A stretch of 64,000 bases of DNA from Bemisia tabaci (Eukaryota > Arthropoda > Insecta > Hemiptera > Aleyrodidae): positions 82,333,912-82,397,911 of the forward strand of contig NC_092793.1 in NCBI RefSeq assembly GCF_918797505.1. Reading direction: 5' to 3'. This document shows positions 34,401 through 46,333 of the stretch, piece by piece (within the stretch, counting starts at the first letter, position 1; each line of letters begins with the position of its first letter). The notes under the pieces were generated by a model, which was not told where the DNA came from, made no database searches, and worked only from the letters and a program-made list of their open reading frames with translations. The position numbers and the translations under genes were made by a program.

Positions 34401-36199
34401 CCTCTTTTCTGTACAGTGCGCTTTAATCCGATGGCGATACAAATAGAGCCACCTGGGGGTTGAAAAATTGTATCACGTGTTTCAGCCTTTATCTTCCACA
34501 CATTGAGCCTGGACCACTTTAAGAGCGAAAAATAATTCGATTCGATTGATATGTAATATTAGCTACACTTTAGTTCAAATAATTCTATCTTCCATTTTGG
34601 TGCTCCCACAGCTTTTATTGGAAAACGATGTGAGAACCGGTATGTAAAGAGCATCTGTTTGGAGGTGAACTCTCTTTTGGTTCCGAATTATGACAAATAT
34701 GACAAATAAAGTGCGGCTTAATTTCTTTTTCCTGTATTTAATCCACATGAAGATGCTTCGATGGCTCGCACAGGATCTGAATTATATTTGAACGCTTGAA
34801 ACTGAATAGTCTCTTGGAACACAGATAAGTACACCTTTAAATAGGAACCTAAGGATCCAAAAACTACGCCATTCAAGTTAAAAAAAAGACAGTCAAAAAA
34901 CCTTCGACAGGTCGACCTAGACTAACTCCTCTTTATAATGCACGAGTATTTCATGCAAAAGTCTGATCCCAATCAGTGCCAACATCTGCTTCTTTCCCTC
35001 TGACGTCACACTTGCTTGACCCGAAAATCGAGAGTAAAGGATTGAAGGAGCGATATTTGGGTCAAACGTTGAAAGGAGTCACCGCAGCCGTGCAGGAACC
35101 ATCTGGTAACTGATGCATCGCACCTGGGCCCCAGGCCCCCTCTCCCTTCCTTCCTGCTTGTTTGGGCCCGAATCTGTTGCTTGCGTGTGGAACAAGGGGG
35201 GTGCAGCACGCGCGGACCCCCCTCCCCCCTCCGCCCTACGGATCCCATACTTCACATCCCCAAACGCACACTTGCAGCAATGCACTTGCACTGCACTGCA
35301 TTGTAATGAAAAGACCGGTGGCGTAGCCAGGAATTTTTCTCGAGGGACGTGTTTACGGTTAAACATTTTTTTGAGAAGGGGGGGGGGCAGGTCTAACAAA
35401 TAAACCATCCTGAAAATGACAATGAAAGACTGCTTCGGGGTAAATTTTCCAGTCATAGGAGGGAGGTTGGGTGGAGACGAGCGGAATGGTTTATGAATGG
35501 AGATGGCTATCTATCATTTGCACGTTACTTTCTTCGCAAAACCGTTTTCATGTAAAAAATTAAACTGTCCAATTAAATTTGGCAATGGCTGATATGGCTG
35601 GGTTCCTTTCTACTGAACGCAGTACGTTTATTGATGCACAGAGATCCCTCGTTACCTACTCAAGAATGTGCTACTCGCAAGTCGGCAATTTGTCGCCCTC
35701 CTGACAAAAAGACATAACTATCTTTATAACTCCCTCTACCGCCCATATCACTCAATGCTTTCTCTGGCTCATCTCAAATTTTAGTTACACTCTTTTGCCA
35801 GCCAAACGACGAGCGACGAATCACCTACTGTCTAGTTCTGTAATTCGCGTTATCCGTAAGTTTCGGTTATTCGCAAAAGTTTTATGGTGCCAGTTAAGAA
35901 ACTGTGCATCATGATTCTGTCACTTTAATCTTAGGCATGAGTAGCTCAAATCGCGCCTACGTTATCTCTTAAATAGTTTTCACAGCAAAAATCGTTGTTT
36001 TCCTCTCAAAAGGACGTAACTACACTGCAATATTGCCTAATCGCCCCTCGGAAATGGCAGCTTTATCGGGAGAATCATGGGCATTTTCAGTTAATATTTT
36101 ACTAATTTTCTTCTGATCTCACGCAAAAATCAGACCTTTTAGACATATACATTGTGCGGGTACATTCTCTTAAGAAATTGTATTGTTTGAGTTAATTCT
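34401..36199. other. Unannotated non-coding stretch
   Basis: GC-rich and C-rich DNA at about 35105-35240 contributes low-complexity frames on both strands (up to 125 codons), which I regard as composition artefacts. GGTGGCGTAGCCAGGAATTT at about 35321 looks like the end of a CAGTGG-class MITE, without a visible partner. Confidence 0.45.
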
Positions 36200-36613
36200 C
36201 ACTGAAAAAAAATTCTCGGCGTTTTTACCACGGTCCGTTGGTACCTTTACCATCTCACTTTTTTTACCAATTATTGGTAATTTTACCAAGACAGACTGGT
36301 AAGTTTACCTAAAAACCGGTATTTTTACTGTTTTTCTCAGGTAAGAATACCACTTTTATTGGTAATCAATTCCCGGTAACTTTGCCATTTTATCTCGGTA
36401 ATTCTACCACAGTCGATAAAAAATATTGGCGTTTTTACCAAGGTCCAGTAAAATTATTGAAAAAGTCCAATAATTTTACCGAGATTTCTCGGTAAAATTA
36501 CCAATTCCATAGATGGTAATTTTACCAAGAAAAAACTGGGATCATATAGAACCCTGAATTCTTGGTATTTTTACCCTTCTCTTAGTTAATAGACCGAGAT
36601 TTTTTTTTCAGTG
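36200..36613. mobile_element. Inverted-repeat element with CACTG ends and GGTAAAATTACC interior
   Basis: The ends CACTGAAAAAAAATTCTCGG and CCGAGATTTTTTTTTCAGTG are near-perfect inverted repeats. The 414-bp interior is dominated by GGTAATTTTACC, TTTTTACCA and their complements in alternating orientation. It is non-coding; no target-site duplication identified. Confidence 0.85.
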
Positions 36614-37776
36614 CTGTAATCTTGGAATGGAGTCACGTTCCTTGGTCCGGGTAACGACGAAAAGTGGCCCTTCTCACGAATTCGATCACAAATAACCGGC
36701 CTTTAGTTGAAAGGAGATTTAAGGAGCGAGCACGAATATGCAGCCCTATCCAAAGGAACGATAACAATTACGAGCGATCAAAGAGGTCGCGCCATAGCCA
36801 CCCCCTCCGCATGAACCCAAATCAAAGCACGTGCAAACTTGTATCGGTATTCACAGCGGGCAATTTAAAATGCAGCAAATCGGAATTTAATAAGTTTCCG
36901 TAAATAATCAGGCACGCCACCCTCTGTACCGGTTGTACACTAGCCTGAGGGGAGAGACTCGCTCACCTTGCGGGAGGGGAGCGGAGGGGCCACCCCTGAC
37001 CGCCTGCCACGCGTCGATGCGAGTGTGATCCGCCATGATTTGAAAGGCGTCGACTTGATTTTAGGGGGTGGCTAAACCGCCCGCCAGCAAATGCGCGCGC
37101 AAGTCCAACAATAAATTACGATACAAAAGATTACGGCGGTTTTAAAATCGTAGTGCGCTGTGGGCCGAGCAGATGTTTGGCCCGCGCGCAATTTGCATAG
37201 TGGTACACTCAGGACAGGGAGGTTCAAAAGTTCAACCCCTCGCCGAGGGTTGCTCGGCTGAAGGAAAATTCCTGCACGCTGTACCCTCATTTTGAAGTAA
37301 AACCCTACGAGGATTTTTTGCTTTTCTTTTTCCATTTAAGAAGATAAGAAATATATAGTGTTTTTGTCTTCTCACCCTGTTCATATACACTGTTTTTTGT
37401 TAGATGTATCGGAGCTCAAGGCTCAAGGCTCAAGGCCCCCATCACCAGATCCTATGGTTGGTCGTAAAAAACATGGCAAATGCTTTGTTACGTTTGTGAA
37501 AACATCATCCTTAAAAGCACCGCACACTGAAACTAATTTTAACGAAAATGAAGAAAACTTTAAAGAAAACGAGAAGGAGAGAGAGAAAAGGGAAGGGCGG
37601 TGAGAGAGAGAAAAAGAAGAAAAAGAAGGAAATAGATCAATGCCCACGTGGGCAACTATACGAATAAACAAAGTTAATTTTGTAGTAAGTTTGTGTTTGT
37701 GTTGAACTAGTGGAATTTGGAATAATTCAGTGCAAGCAGTGAAACTTGGCTGTGTTGTGCTAAAAGAAACATGGGA
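36614..37776. other. Unannotated non-coding stretch
   Basis: A GC-richer patch lies at about 36945-37030 and again near 37150-37190. A tiny GGCTCAA triplication is at about 37420-37436. A purine-rich AGA/GGA tract is at 37545-37635; the reverse frame there (37423-37866) is serine- and phenylalanine-rich for that reason. Confidence 0.4.
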
Positions 37777-38365
37777 AGGACGGGAAAGATGGAGAGTGAT
37801 CGCTTGAGCTGCATACGAACAATGTAAAAGTAAGCGTGATTCTTTTTGGGAAAAATGAGATTTCACTTGATCAAAAGGAACGAAGCGCCTGCCGTGTGCT
37901 AACTGGATTGCATTTTGCCAAAAGGAACCACTAGCATTGCAATGTTGCTAAGATTGTGCAACTTCTTTCGTCTTGGAGGAAAAACCCGATTATCCCTTAA
38001 TAGTTTCTATTTTACTCGTTAAAAACTGTAAATTTAAGACAAAAATTACCATCTAAATTTCATAGTTTTTCACAATTTCCACAATTTTATTGCAAAGGAT
38101 GAAGTTGCACAATCTTAGCATCATTGCAATGCTAGTGGTTCCTTTTTGCAAAATGCAATCCAACTCATGAGCCTTGGGCATAAGATAAGAGCGATGTGTA
38201 CAAGGCTCATGAGTTAAAGACCGCGTAGCTCGTAATAGTCGCTCCCGTTGTCACTGCTGACGTTACTTACGCTTTATAATTTCCATTCATTCTTACGACT
38301 CTAAACTAATGAGCACACTCCTTCTCTCCCACCCGTCTGTCGTTCCTATTAGTATAAAAACGTCC
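37777..38365. mobile_element. MITE, family B, interrupted copy 3
   Basis: It retains family B landmarks (AGCTGCATACGAACAATGTA, GCTGACGTTAC, TTCTTACGACTC) with ends GGACGGG and AACGTCC. It is interrupted by a foldback at 37915-38161. The left terminus has lost about 40 bp relative to the other copies. Confidence 0.75.
37915..38161. mobile_element. Foldback MITE, family C variant, nested in family B
   Basis: The ends GGATTGCATTTTGCC and GCAAAATGCAATCC lie between direct AACT repeats (37911-37914 and 38162-38165), a 4-bp target-site duplication. Second-level arms with CTAGCATTGCAATGTTGCTA and CATTGCAATGCTAG follow, together with GATTGTGCAACTTC and GAAGTTGCACAATC. It is 247 bp, longer than the ordinary 137-bp family C elements. 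Confidence 0.9.
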
Positions 38366-38860
38366 ACTTCAGGGTGGAAAACACAAAAAACCACGGAAGT
38401 CACTCAGTTGAGTCGAACGCATTTTAAAAGTCAGGGGTTAAAACTTTTGGGGTATCCTGTGGATTGGTGCAGTAGTGGAGGAATTGCCGCGGACCGAGCC
38501 ATTCCACCCCACTGACTTCACCGACTGGTTTCGATGCACGGTCTGTTTGCCGCCCGCCAGAGGCACCCCTTTTGTTTGATTTTCTTTTAACTTTTTTTTA
38601 GCCTCACTTTCCCTTTTCAACCCCTTCTCGACACAGTCGAACTTTTCATGGGGCTTCAGATTCAGATCTGACAAGTTGTTCGAGATGCATTGATTTGGTC
38701 CAGGCAGAGGAGGCTCCAGCTTCCAGACAACCCTGCAAGAATTGAACGCCTTCATTGACAAGCTGCTTCAAATAAGCACATGCTTTTCAGAGCTCTCTTG
38801 TTTTTTTTCTCTTTTTTTAAATTGGAAAATGGTTTGCTGGGACCACTTTTAAGTGTCCTT
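38366..38860. other. Unannotated non-coding stretch
   Basis: No gene recognised. A reverse frame of 107 codons (38438-38761) is lysine-rich in the middle and has no domain. Confidence 0.4.
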
Positions 38861-39416
38861 GGGGGTCGTTCCAGTATTACGTGAAGCACGGGGGGGGGGG
38901 GGGGGGGGTAGGTCCGAGCTTGTCTTTCGGAGCCTTTCGAAGGGAGAGGGGGGTCAAACCGAGTCTAACGGAAGCTTTCCGCTGTAGAAGAAGGCTATTT
39001 GTTTAAAAAACAAAAAAATTATCGGCGTTGTGACATGTGAAACCCTGCCATTTCAATACAGACTTTTTGATGCCGCAAAAACACCCCTAAAACTCCCTGA
39101 AAGTCCCCAATTTTGGTTCTTTATAACTGATAAACACCATGTGATAGTTAAATTTAAATTATTTGCTTCTTTTTTTGCCGATTTTCATCAAAATACCTTT
39201 ACAAAAGCCTTAAATTTATTTCAGCTATTTTATCAGGCTTTCTCCGTTTTTTTTAAAAAAATGGTGGGAGGGGGGTCCCGGCCAATCTTACGTAATTCAA
39301 AAAGGGGGGGGTCAGAGATTCCTTACGGGTGCCTTATAGGGGGGGGATGGGGGGAATGGGGGGGAGGGGGGTCAAAAAGTTGGCAAAAATGCTTTACGTA
39401 ATACTTGGACGACCCC
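38861..39416. mobile_element. Inverted-repeat element, ATTACGTAA-type ends
   Basis: The left GGGGGTCGTTCCAGTATTAC is mirrored by GTAATACTTGGACGACCCC on the right. Long G runs occur just inside the left end (about 38890-38908) and throughout 39260-39375. A 123-codon frame (39030-39401) runs through it, but its C-terminal glycine-rich part is only translated G runs. Related ends are seen at 57771-57956 and 10049. Confidence 0.8.
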
Positions 39417-39837
39417 TTGTGGCACATAAGTTTCAAAAAATAATTTACAGATCTTTTGAAACCTCGTTTGTTACATTGCTTTCAAAGCAAAATTAGCCGA
39501 CTCATGACTTCTAGCTATAGTGCCGTTGGATGCTAGGAGATGAGAAGTTTATCGATTGATGATTTTCTTCAGAGGAAAGCATAAAAACTTTATTTGAAGA
39601 TTATGTGAGGGACGGTTGATTCATAGGAACCAGCATGACGGCATCACTTTGGAAACTGACGTTTTCAGAAAACTATTCCTTAGGGATTCTGTAAATAAAA
39701 CACGGAGTGAAGATTTCGGTAGTGATCAAATAAATGTCGTCAGTGGAGATACGTAGTGCCGCACTGTGGCTTGATTTATCGCAGAGAAAATAAAACTATT
39801 CAAAGATTACATTCTTCAAATTAAGTATCATTACTAC
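39417..39837. other. Unannotated non-coding stretch
   Basis: GTGGAGATACGTAGTGCCGC at about 39740 resembles one end of the E2-type element at 49526-49735. No gene recognised. Confidence 0.4.
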
Positions 39838-40209
39838 CCAAGTAGCAATGCTGATGATGAGTTGCGATTTGATCGGAAAATGTATCGCGACTTTATCGAT
39901 GTCGATTTATTGCAATATTACCGGATAAAAATTTGCGATAAATTGATATTACATGCCATAAATTTGCAATAATATAGCAATGTTATCGATGGCGATTTAT
40001 CGCAATATTATCGTACACAAAATTGTGATAAATTGAGATATAATTTTGATTTTATCGAACGCGATCTTATGGGGATAAAATCGCGACAAGATTGAGGATG
40101 ATCGCTCGGATGTTGATAATCCGAGCGATTTCATCGCCAAAATATCTTTAAAAAAATCGTAATTTAATTTTAAAATATCGCGATTTTTCCGTTGAACAAT
40201 GCTACTTGG
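39838..40209. mobile_element. Inverted-repeat element with ATCGATAAAATCGCG-type interior, copy 2
   Basis: The ends CCAAGTAGCAATGCTGATG and AACAATGCTACTTGG bracket repeated TTATCGATG, TTTATTGCAATATTA and GATAAAATCGCG words. It belongs to the same family as 17966-18289. Confidence 0.75.
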
Positions 40210-42382
40210 AAAGGCCTTTTTTTAATCAACCTAAACTATCGACTCTCTCACTTTTGTGGAAGACGTAAGACAGGGTCCAATTATTCCAAAAAGTTATTGG
40301 TGAGTTTCCGGTCAAAAGTGCCGATTTCAAGACAGCAACGATAAAATGAGGCAAAAATTCCATAAAAATACAGAAAAACATGTTAAAATTCACCTTTGAT
40401 CAATCCCACTTCTCGATAGCCGGGATCTGAATAAAAGTAGAGAAACAATCTGGTAAGCCACGTGCATCTTTGTGTAGAGAGCGGCCACCCGTCAAGATTG
40501 GGTGAAAAGATGGAAACTTGACCTTACCCACCAAAGGGTCAACCTATAGCTTTTGCCACATCTTTCCGGAGTTCCCGGGCAGATTGCCGAAAGGAAACTC
40601 GCCGAGCCCAAAACGTGTGAGGGATGTGATGCGTGGTTGCCAGCTAGGAAGTTTTAAAGTCGTTCATCTAGTTTAATCGGTGTGAAGAGAAATGTTTCAT
40701 TTAGAGCGTGCAAAAATGATATCTTTTTGCTCCTTGTTTCAAGCTGGAAGGACTAAATTGACCATATTGTGAACCAAAAAATGAAAACATGGCGGTTGCG
40801 TCCACTGCGTGGAGATGTTCGCCTCACTGCGCACGGCTGAAAATCCAGCTTAAATGCTTTGAATTTCAATTATCTAAAAATCTGTAATGGTTCTGTAAAA
40901 TCTGAAAGGTTCTCGCAAAAATATCAACTACCATCCCCCCCCCCATTTCTTTTATCAACAAGGGAGACGTGAGCTAAAAATTGAGAAATTGAATGGAGCA
41001 AGGTAAGGGGTTTCCGTTTTAAATTATGAATCAAGAGAACTCATGGCTTAGTGCAAATCCATAGCTCCATCCCTCGCTGAACTGGGGAGTGGAGGGGGGG
41101 GGATCCTGATACTGTGCAATACTGTATAGTGTATCCCGAATAATATTCGGATGACATTTGAGAGGCACTTGAAAGAGAGTTGAGTGTTAGTTTTTACTTT
41201 TATCAGTTGGGTTTCAGTTTCTCCGTTATAGTAGAAATGTATGTTTTTAAAACAGCCTAATGGATATGACGTCATGTCAAAATCTTTGTCTTGCAGAGGT
41301 ATTACCATGAAAAAATGGGAAAAACTCAAGAAAATAAAAATAAGTAAGGAAGAAAAAATTCTGCCGTAACTAGATGCTCGTTTTCGCAACCATGGAACCA
41401 GGGGCAAGACGGCACGCTTCTCCTGCAACCAGCTGGCCTTGAGGACCCCCAGGTAGGAGGGGAGACCCAAAGGGTAACCTACTAACTACAGAGATTCGCG
41501 AAAGAATTGAGTCTCACAAATCCCCCACTCCCCTGCAGCCTATGCGAAGGGCCTTTAAAGGTGCGGCGAGGAGTCGCCAACCCTTGCCTATTCAAGAAAC
41601 AAATTCGTTCAGTGACACTGTCACACATTCAGACCCATTCAAGCCTGCCTAGTAAGCGCCAGATTGTGCACCAATGCCAAACTAAGTCATTGATGCATAA
41701 GTTTTACTTTCTCGTTCTCAATTCCTCAGGATACATACGCTTTACAATTTTTTTATATTTGGACGTTTTGGCAATGCCGATTGCAGATTTACTGCACAGT
41801 GGTACTTCTGGTGTGCGAGCTAAATCAATTGCACGCCTTTGACCGTAGTATTCTGTACCTGGCTGGATCAGGGTGAGCTCCGAGCGGCGGAAGGGTTGCA
41901 GCTAAAGGGGTAGGGGGCCCGGCCCGTGCCATTCGCAGAGGCGTTTTTGGACGCGGCGAAACCTGTTGCAGCCTGTTTTCACAGATGTGTTTGGCCCCGG
42001 TTAGATAAATCATCTATGTTTTTCGGTAAACAATTTCTTTTTGCCTGTCCCTGATCCGTACCCGAAGGAAAGGGATTCGTGTCACGTTTCAGCTGCTTCC
42101 GGAAAATAATTAAAGCAGTGGGGTCCGCGGTAGACGGTGGGTTTGGTGGTCGCCAAAATCGTGCCAAAGCAAAGCCCCCACCTCGACGTGCTTCTGTACG
42201 ACATAATTCTTCGTCTTTTTTAATTCTTATTTGATGTTGGTCAGTCACAGCATTTTCAAAAAAATTATTGTTAATTTTAAAGAAAATAAAAATTCATTTC
42301 CATGAAACTGAGCCACGAAGTAGGCGAAAATAGTTTATTCTCCTAGTTAATATGGCTAAAATAGTTTACACTCATTCTTCTA
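40210..42382. other. Unannotated non-coding stretch
   Basis: Short C and G runs lie near 40935 and 41093. The longest frames are 140 codons reverse (41048-41470) and 111 codons forward (41507-41842); neither shows a recognisable domain or splice framework. Confidence 0.4.
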
Positions 42383-42720
42383 CTCCTCCTTACTTTCCTC
42401 CATCTACTCCTCCTTCCTCTTCTCCTCCTCTCCCTCCTCTTCCTGTTCTTCTTGTTCTTCCTGTTCCTCCTCCCTAGTAAAAGTGAATCAGCCCGATGTC
42501 AGGCTATGTTTCATAAACTACCCTGAGTCAGCCTGAATCAGTCAGACTCAGGGTAGTTTATGAAACATAGTCTAACGTCAGGCTGACTCACTTTTACTAG
42601 GGCTGTACCATGTTCCTCCTGTTCCTCCTGTTCCTTTTGTTCCTCCCATTCTCCCTGTTCTCCCTCCTCCTTCTCCACCTCTCCCTCTTCATCCTTCTAC
42701 TCCTTCTCCCCATCCTCCTT
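42383..42720 (+). repeat. CCT/TTC pyrimidine microsatellite
   Basis: Nearly pure CT sequence in CTCCT, TTCCTG and CTTCTC units, split in two by the foldback element at 42472-42602. Confidence 0.9.
42472..42602. mobile_element. Near-perfect palindromic MITE inside the pyrimidine tract
   Basis: CCCTAGTAAAAGTGAATCAG is mirrored by CTGACTCACTTTTACTAGGG. The centre CCTGAGTCAGCCTGAATCAG continues the pairing, so almost all 131 bp fold back on themselves. CT-rich microsatellite sequence resumes a few bases after its right end, which fixes it as an insertion. Confidence 0.9.
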
Positions 42721-42937
42721 TCAAAAGCGCTTTATCTAGTTCCATGCCCCGTTTGATGCGTTTTACACAATGACCGCTTCCGTTAATTACGAAGCTCCTC
42801 GCTTCAATTCGTTTGCATCTTTTTTTTTTAATGTAACCCAAGTGCGCACAAGAAGACTAAGTAGAGCCCAAAAATCATTATTTACACATGACTCCACTTC
42901 ATATGAACGCCAGGAGGACGCTAATAGTCGTTGCATT

Positions 42938-43102
42938 CAGCGGCGAGGCGTGAATGATCCATTTTCGATATGTCCCCATTTGAAGCTACGGGTAAAGAAT
43001 CGATTATTAAGGTGTTCATTGTGAACATTCTATTTACCGATCCTTTTCCATAGGTTTAAATGGCAGATCAATCGATATATCGCAAAGCACGCCACGCCAC
43101 TG
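42938..43102. mobile_element. hAT-like MITE, family D, copy 2
   Basis: It begins CAGCGGCGAGGCGTG and ends CACGCCACGCCACTG. The flanking octamers GTTGCATT (42930-42937) and GATGCATT (43103-43110) agree at seven of eight positions, an 8-bp target-site duplication. It is 165 bp long and asymmetric: the left arm resembles the right arm of the copy at 46334. Confidence 0.9.
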
Positions 43103-43110
43103 GATGCATT

Positions 43111-43817
43111 CAACCCAAAATGGCTTCACGGACTGCCCTCAGCCAAGGGTACCAAGGGGATCGTACCTATTCAATACTTATGCTTCCCATTTACGTGGCT
43201 TTACTTTGCTTCAGGGCCAAGGGTATAATCGAGAAATGTGGTGCTTTTAGGGCCCTCTTGGACCCAACCGGCCAAGGCCCTTGCCTTCGGGTGAGGGGGA
43301 GGGTCGAGCAGGCGTCACTCTCAGGTGAGTGAGCTTGAAGTGACGAAACCATTTCCAAGCCGTCGTTACCCTCCGATCGAAAATCAGACTTGAACCCCTT
43401 TACGTGAACGTGTAATTATCCTGAATAAACACCGATAAATTCCCATTCAGCTCAACGGAATGCTCAAGCTCGTGTTGATTAACTCAGCCAGTTGGCCCAA
43501 AGCACCCTCATCCTTTGCTATTCACTCCGTACATGTTGGGGAGGACAACGAGGGGCGTCTATAGGGTGTTCTGAAAACTGTATTGCGAATATTTCGGCGA
43601 CGAAATCAATTAATACTGGCAAACGTATAGCAAACACCACGAGAACGCGATGCTGAAACCAAGTTGAATCAAGTTGAGTCAAGTTGGTTGTAAGTTAAAA
43701 CTTGAGGTATATAAATGGTCCGACGCCGACATGCCGATGGGTCCGATGCTGATCTAGGGTTGCTTTGGTTTTTCCTTTCTCTCTCTCTTTCTTTCATTAT
43801 GGACACACATTTAACTT
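43111..43817. other. Unannotated non-coding stretch
   Basis: A small AAGTTGARTC tandem repeat is at about 43660-43690, and a (CT)n patch at 43777-43795. No gene recognised. Confidence 0.4.
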
Positions 43818-44075
43818 ATCGACGGTGAAAGTCGGCAATCACATAATTCGTTTGCGGTGTCTGAAAATCTCCGCCTCTACGTCATTTTCTCAAAGGAGAA
43901 CAAATTGATATTATTTCTTGAAGTTTTTGCAGAATTTTCTTCGCATTGAGAAGAAAAATCATGACAGTTTTAAAGAATTGCCGTTGAGTAGTTTTCCATT
44001 TAAAATATAAAGTATGACAGGAAGTCTGCGACGTCGCAAACCGAGTTATGTGATTGCCGACTTTCACCGTCGTTA
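43818..44075. mobile_element. MITE, family E, copy 2
   Basis: The left end CGACGGTGAAAGTCGGCAAT and right end ATTGCCGACTTTCACCGTCG are perfectly complementary over about 20 bp, continuing to ATTCGTTTGCGGTGT and GACGTCGCAAACCGAGT. It is non-coding. Confidence 0.85.
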
Positions 44076-44146
44076 TGCATAGACTCAGTATTGAATAAAA
44101 TAAAATGAAATTGAATATAAAAGCCTGAACTAGTAATCATCTATAG

Positions 44147-44270
44147 AAATAAAACTGTTAGGGTCGAAACCTTGGGATCCTGAGTTGAATTCTGAGGAAC
44201 TGCCGGGCCGATTTCCTTGATTTTTTGTTGCAAACGAAAGCTGTTAATGTCTAGATGATACCAAAAATTC
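44147..44270. repeat. Dispersed repeat, partner of 12010-12085
   Basis: Shares AAATAAAACTGTTAGGGTC and GCTGTTAATGTCTAGATGAT with the earlier copy, with about 50 bp more between the two blocks. Confidence 0.6.
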
Positions 44271-44577
44271 GAAACTTTAAATATCTTCCGTTGAAAGTTT
44301 TCCTGGAGCTTTTCAAACTTGTATGCCCTAATCTCTCCCATGAGAGTGACGTCTGTGTGTATGAGTCACTCTATGCAAGCTACTTGCTGATTGGTCCATC
44401 TCTCCTCACTTGTCAAGGAATGGTTAAAGCGCTGGAAAGGAAGTCTGTATACACCGCACTCACCCTGTACCAGCACTGAAAGCTGATTGGCTAACGCTCT
44501 ATGAACATGCTACCCCTCCGTTCTGTGGGATGGGTTTCCCCCGGCTTTTCCGTCAAGTGAATTTGGGACGGACACAT

Positions 44578-44800
44578 TTTGATGGGAAGCACCTCCCCCC
44601 CCCCTTTCCGACCTTCCCATAGAATCTGTAACACATCTTTTTGTACCAGAACAATGCAAATCCTATCCCTGATTTTTGGCTGATGCATTTTTCCTTGAGA
44701 GAGGCAGTGACCGATGCCAATTGGTAGGACCCCCCCCCCCCCTTTCCGTATGACTTTCCAAAAGAATTTTCGACACTTTTTTGGATGATGTTATTCAACA
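44578..44800. repeat. Diverged tandem pair with poly-C cores
   Basis: Two segments about 140 bp apart each have a poly-C run followed by CTTTCCG, a TTCC block, GAAT, and then CACWTTTTTG. They are probably an old duplication. Confidence 0.5.
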
Positions 44801-44884
44801 ACTATTCTTACCCTTAAGTAGCTTTCTTTAGCTTTGAAAGATTCATCCCCAAAATCAGTACCTAAGACAAAGAGCCGCAGTTGA

Positions 44885-45090
44885 CGGTCTTCTCCTCCTT
44901 TCAAGCCTTTTAACTCCTAACTGCAGTTATTTTTTTTTCATGTTCGGCGGTTCCCACTGATTATGAAAGTACCGTGCTGGTAGTTGACTGTTCTTTCCTT
45001 CTTTCAAGCCTTTTAGCTCCTAGCTGCGGTCAGGTTTTTTTTTTTACACTCGTCAGTTTTCAGTGATTTTGAAGTTACATCGCATTCCTA
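44885..45090. repeat. Tandem pair, 103-bp period
   Basis: TTTCAAGCCTTTTAACTCCT near 44899 recurs as TTTCAAGCCTTTTAGCTCCT near 45002. Each is followed by TAACTGCAG or TAGCTGCGG, a T run, and a YCACTGATT or TCAGTGATT block. Confidence 0.75.
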
Positions 45091-45774
45091 TCTACTCCAT
45101 TCGCTATTCCGAGGGTTGGATCAACTAACTTTTCCCCACATAGCAGAGAAATATTGCTGGCGATGGAAACCGTCATCACTACACATTGATTGTTTTTGAG
45201 TGAAATGTTTTTAAAAGATCTATATTTTCAAACTTTGTATAGATAGGCATTGTGAATATTTTTTTCATTTTTTTACAGTCATTCGTTTTTGTGCGTTGTT
45301 TCTGAGAAAAATTAAAAAATGTGTCAATGTAAAACATTTTCAGGCCGTGGCGATTATCGATTGTTTAGCGTTGCTTTAAAGTCCGGGGTATGGTTTATAA
45401 TAGATTAATCAATGTTCGAACTCATTTGCAACACTTGCATTCGTCTTTCCAAACCGATTGTTTTAATTACTTTGCATGTGAATCTACAGTTTCCGATTTC
45501 CTTGGCAAGCAGATGCCTGGAGAGTGAAAAACGCAGATTCTCTTTTCTTTCGTTTGGGAAAATTACGGTACGATCGGAAAAACCTGACCGGGAAATTGTT
45601 TAATGAAAATCCAGACATGTGTAATTTTACCTGACTATGCTGAAAAACACAAAATTGTGGAACATTCCTCAGCACCGTTGATAAAGGCCTGAACGAAAGT
45701 ATATGGTGGGTAGATGAATCCCTTTAAAAACCCATGAAAACCACGAATATTTTAAATACCGTGAATCGTCAGGA

Positions 45775-45821
<47 letters not shown>

Positions 45822-46325
45822 CCCTATGGGTTCCAAGGTGGTACGAGCCGGGGTAGAAGTGTGCTCGCAGCTGCGGTGTGACGTCACAGGTTGTGACTAA
45901 GTTAAATAAAGTAAAAATTGGTGGGCAAGAGGGACTCGGGATCGATTATTATTTTTAATTGACTGGACGGTGAGTCCATTTATGCGCGCGGCGCGGCGCC
46001 TCACTCGCAGCGTCCGGCGACACGCGTTGGCAACACAGCTGTTTCTCCATGTAAATGCATGTAAAACAGTCGATTCTGCCTCACCTAGAATCGGTCTTTA
46101 CAATGGAATCATATGGAGAAAAAACCGTCAGTCGTTGGTTCGTGAGAAGCCATTGGAGCCGCGGCTTGAGAAGAGCTGTTTTCAAGCAAGCCAAACACGG
46201 ACGTTTATGTATGAATTGATTTGATCGGAGAGAAATGTTGATGAAAGTATTGCGAATTAAAAGTAAGATTTAATTGAATGTATGTATTACATTAATCGAT
46301 GACGTATGTTATCGGTTACTGAGGC
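45091..46325. other. Mostly unannotated; includes a 41-base poly-T at 45777-45817
   Basis: The only clear structure is the long T run at 45777-45817. A CpG-rich patch of about 50 bp lies near 45984-46035 (GCGCGCGGCGCGGCGCC). No gene recognised. Confidence 0.5.
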
Positions 46326-46333
46326 ATTAAAAC

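Noticed and set aside
35079..35456. 125-codon reverse frame and overlapping forward frame
   Set aside because: Both frames on opposite strands are open because of GC-rich, C-rich composition; neither has a domain.
37423..37866. 147-codon reverse frame rich in serine and phenylalanine
   Set aside because: Its composition comes from a purine-rich low-complexity tract, and one end runs into a MITE.
39030..39401. 123-codon forward frame with a glycine-rich C-terminus
   Set aside because: The glycines are translated G runs inside an inverted-repeat element.
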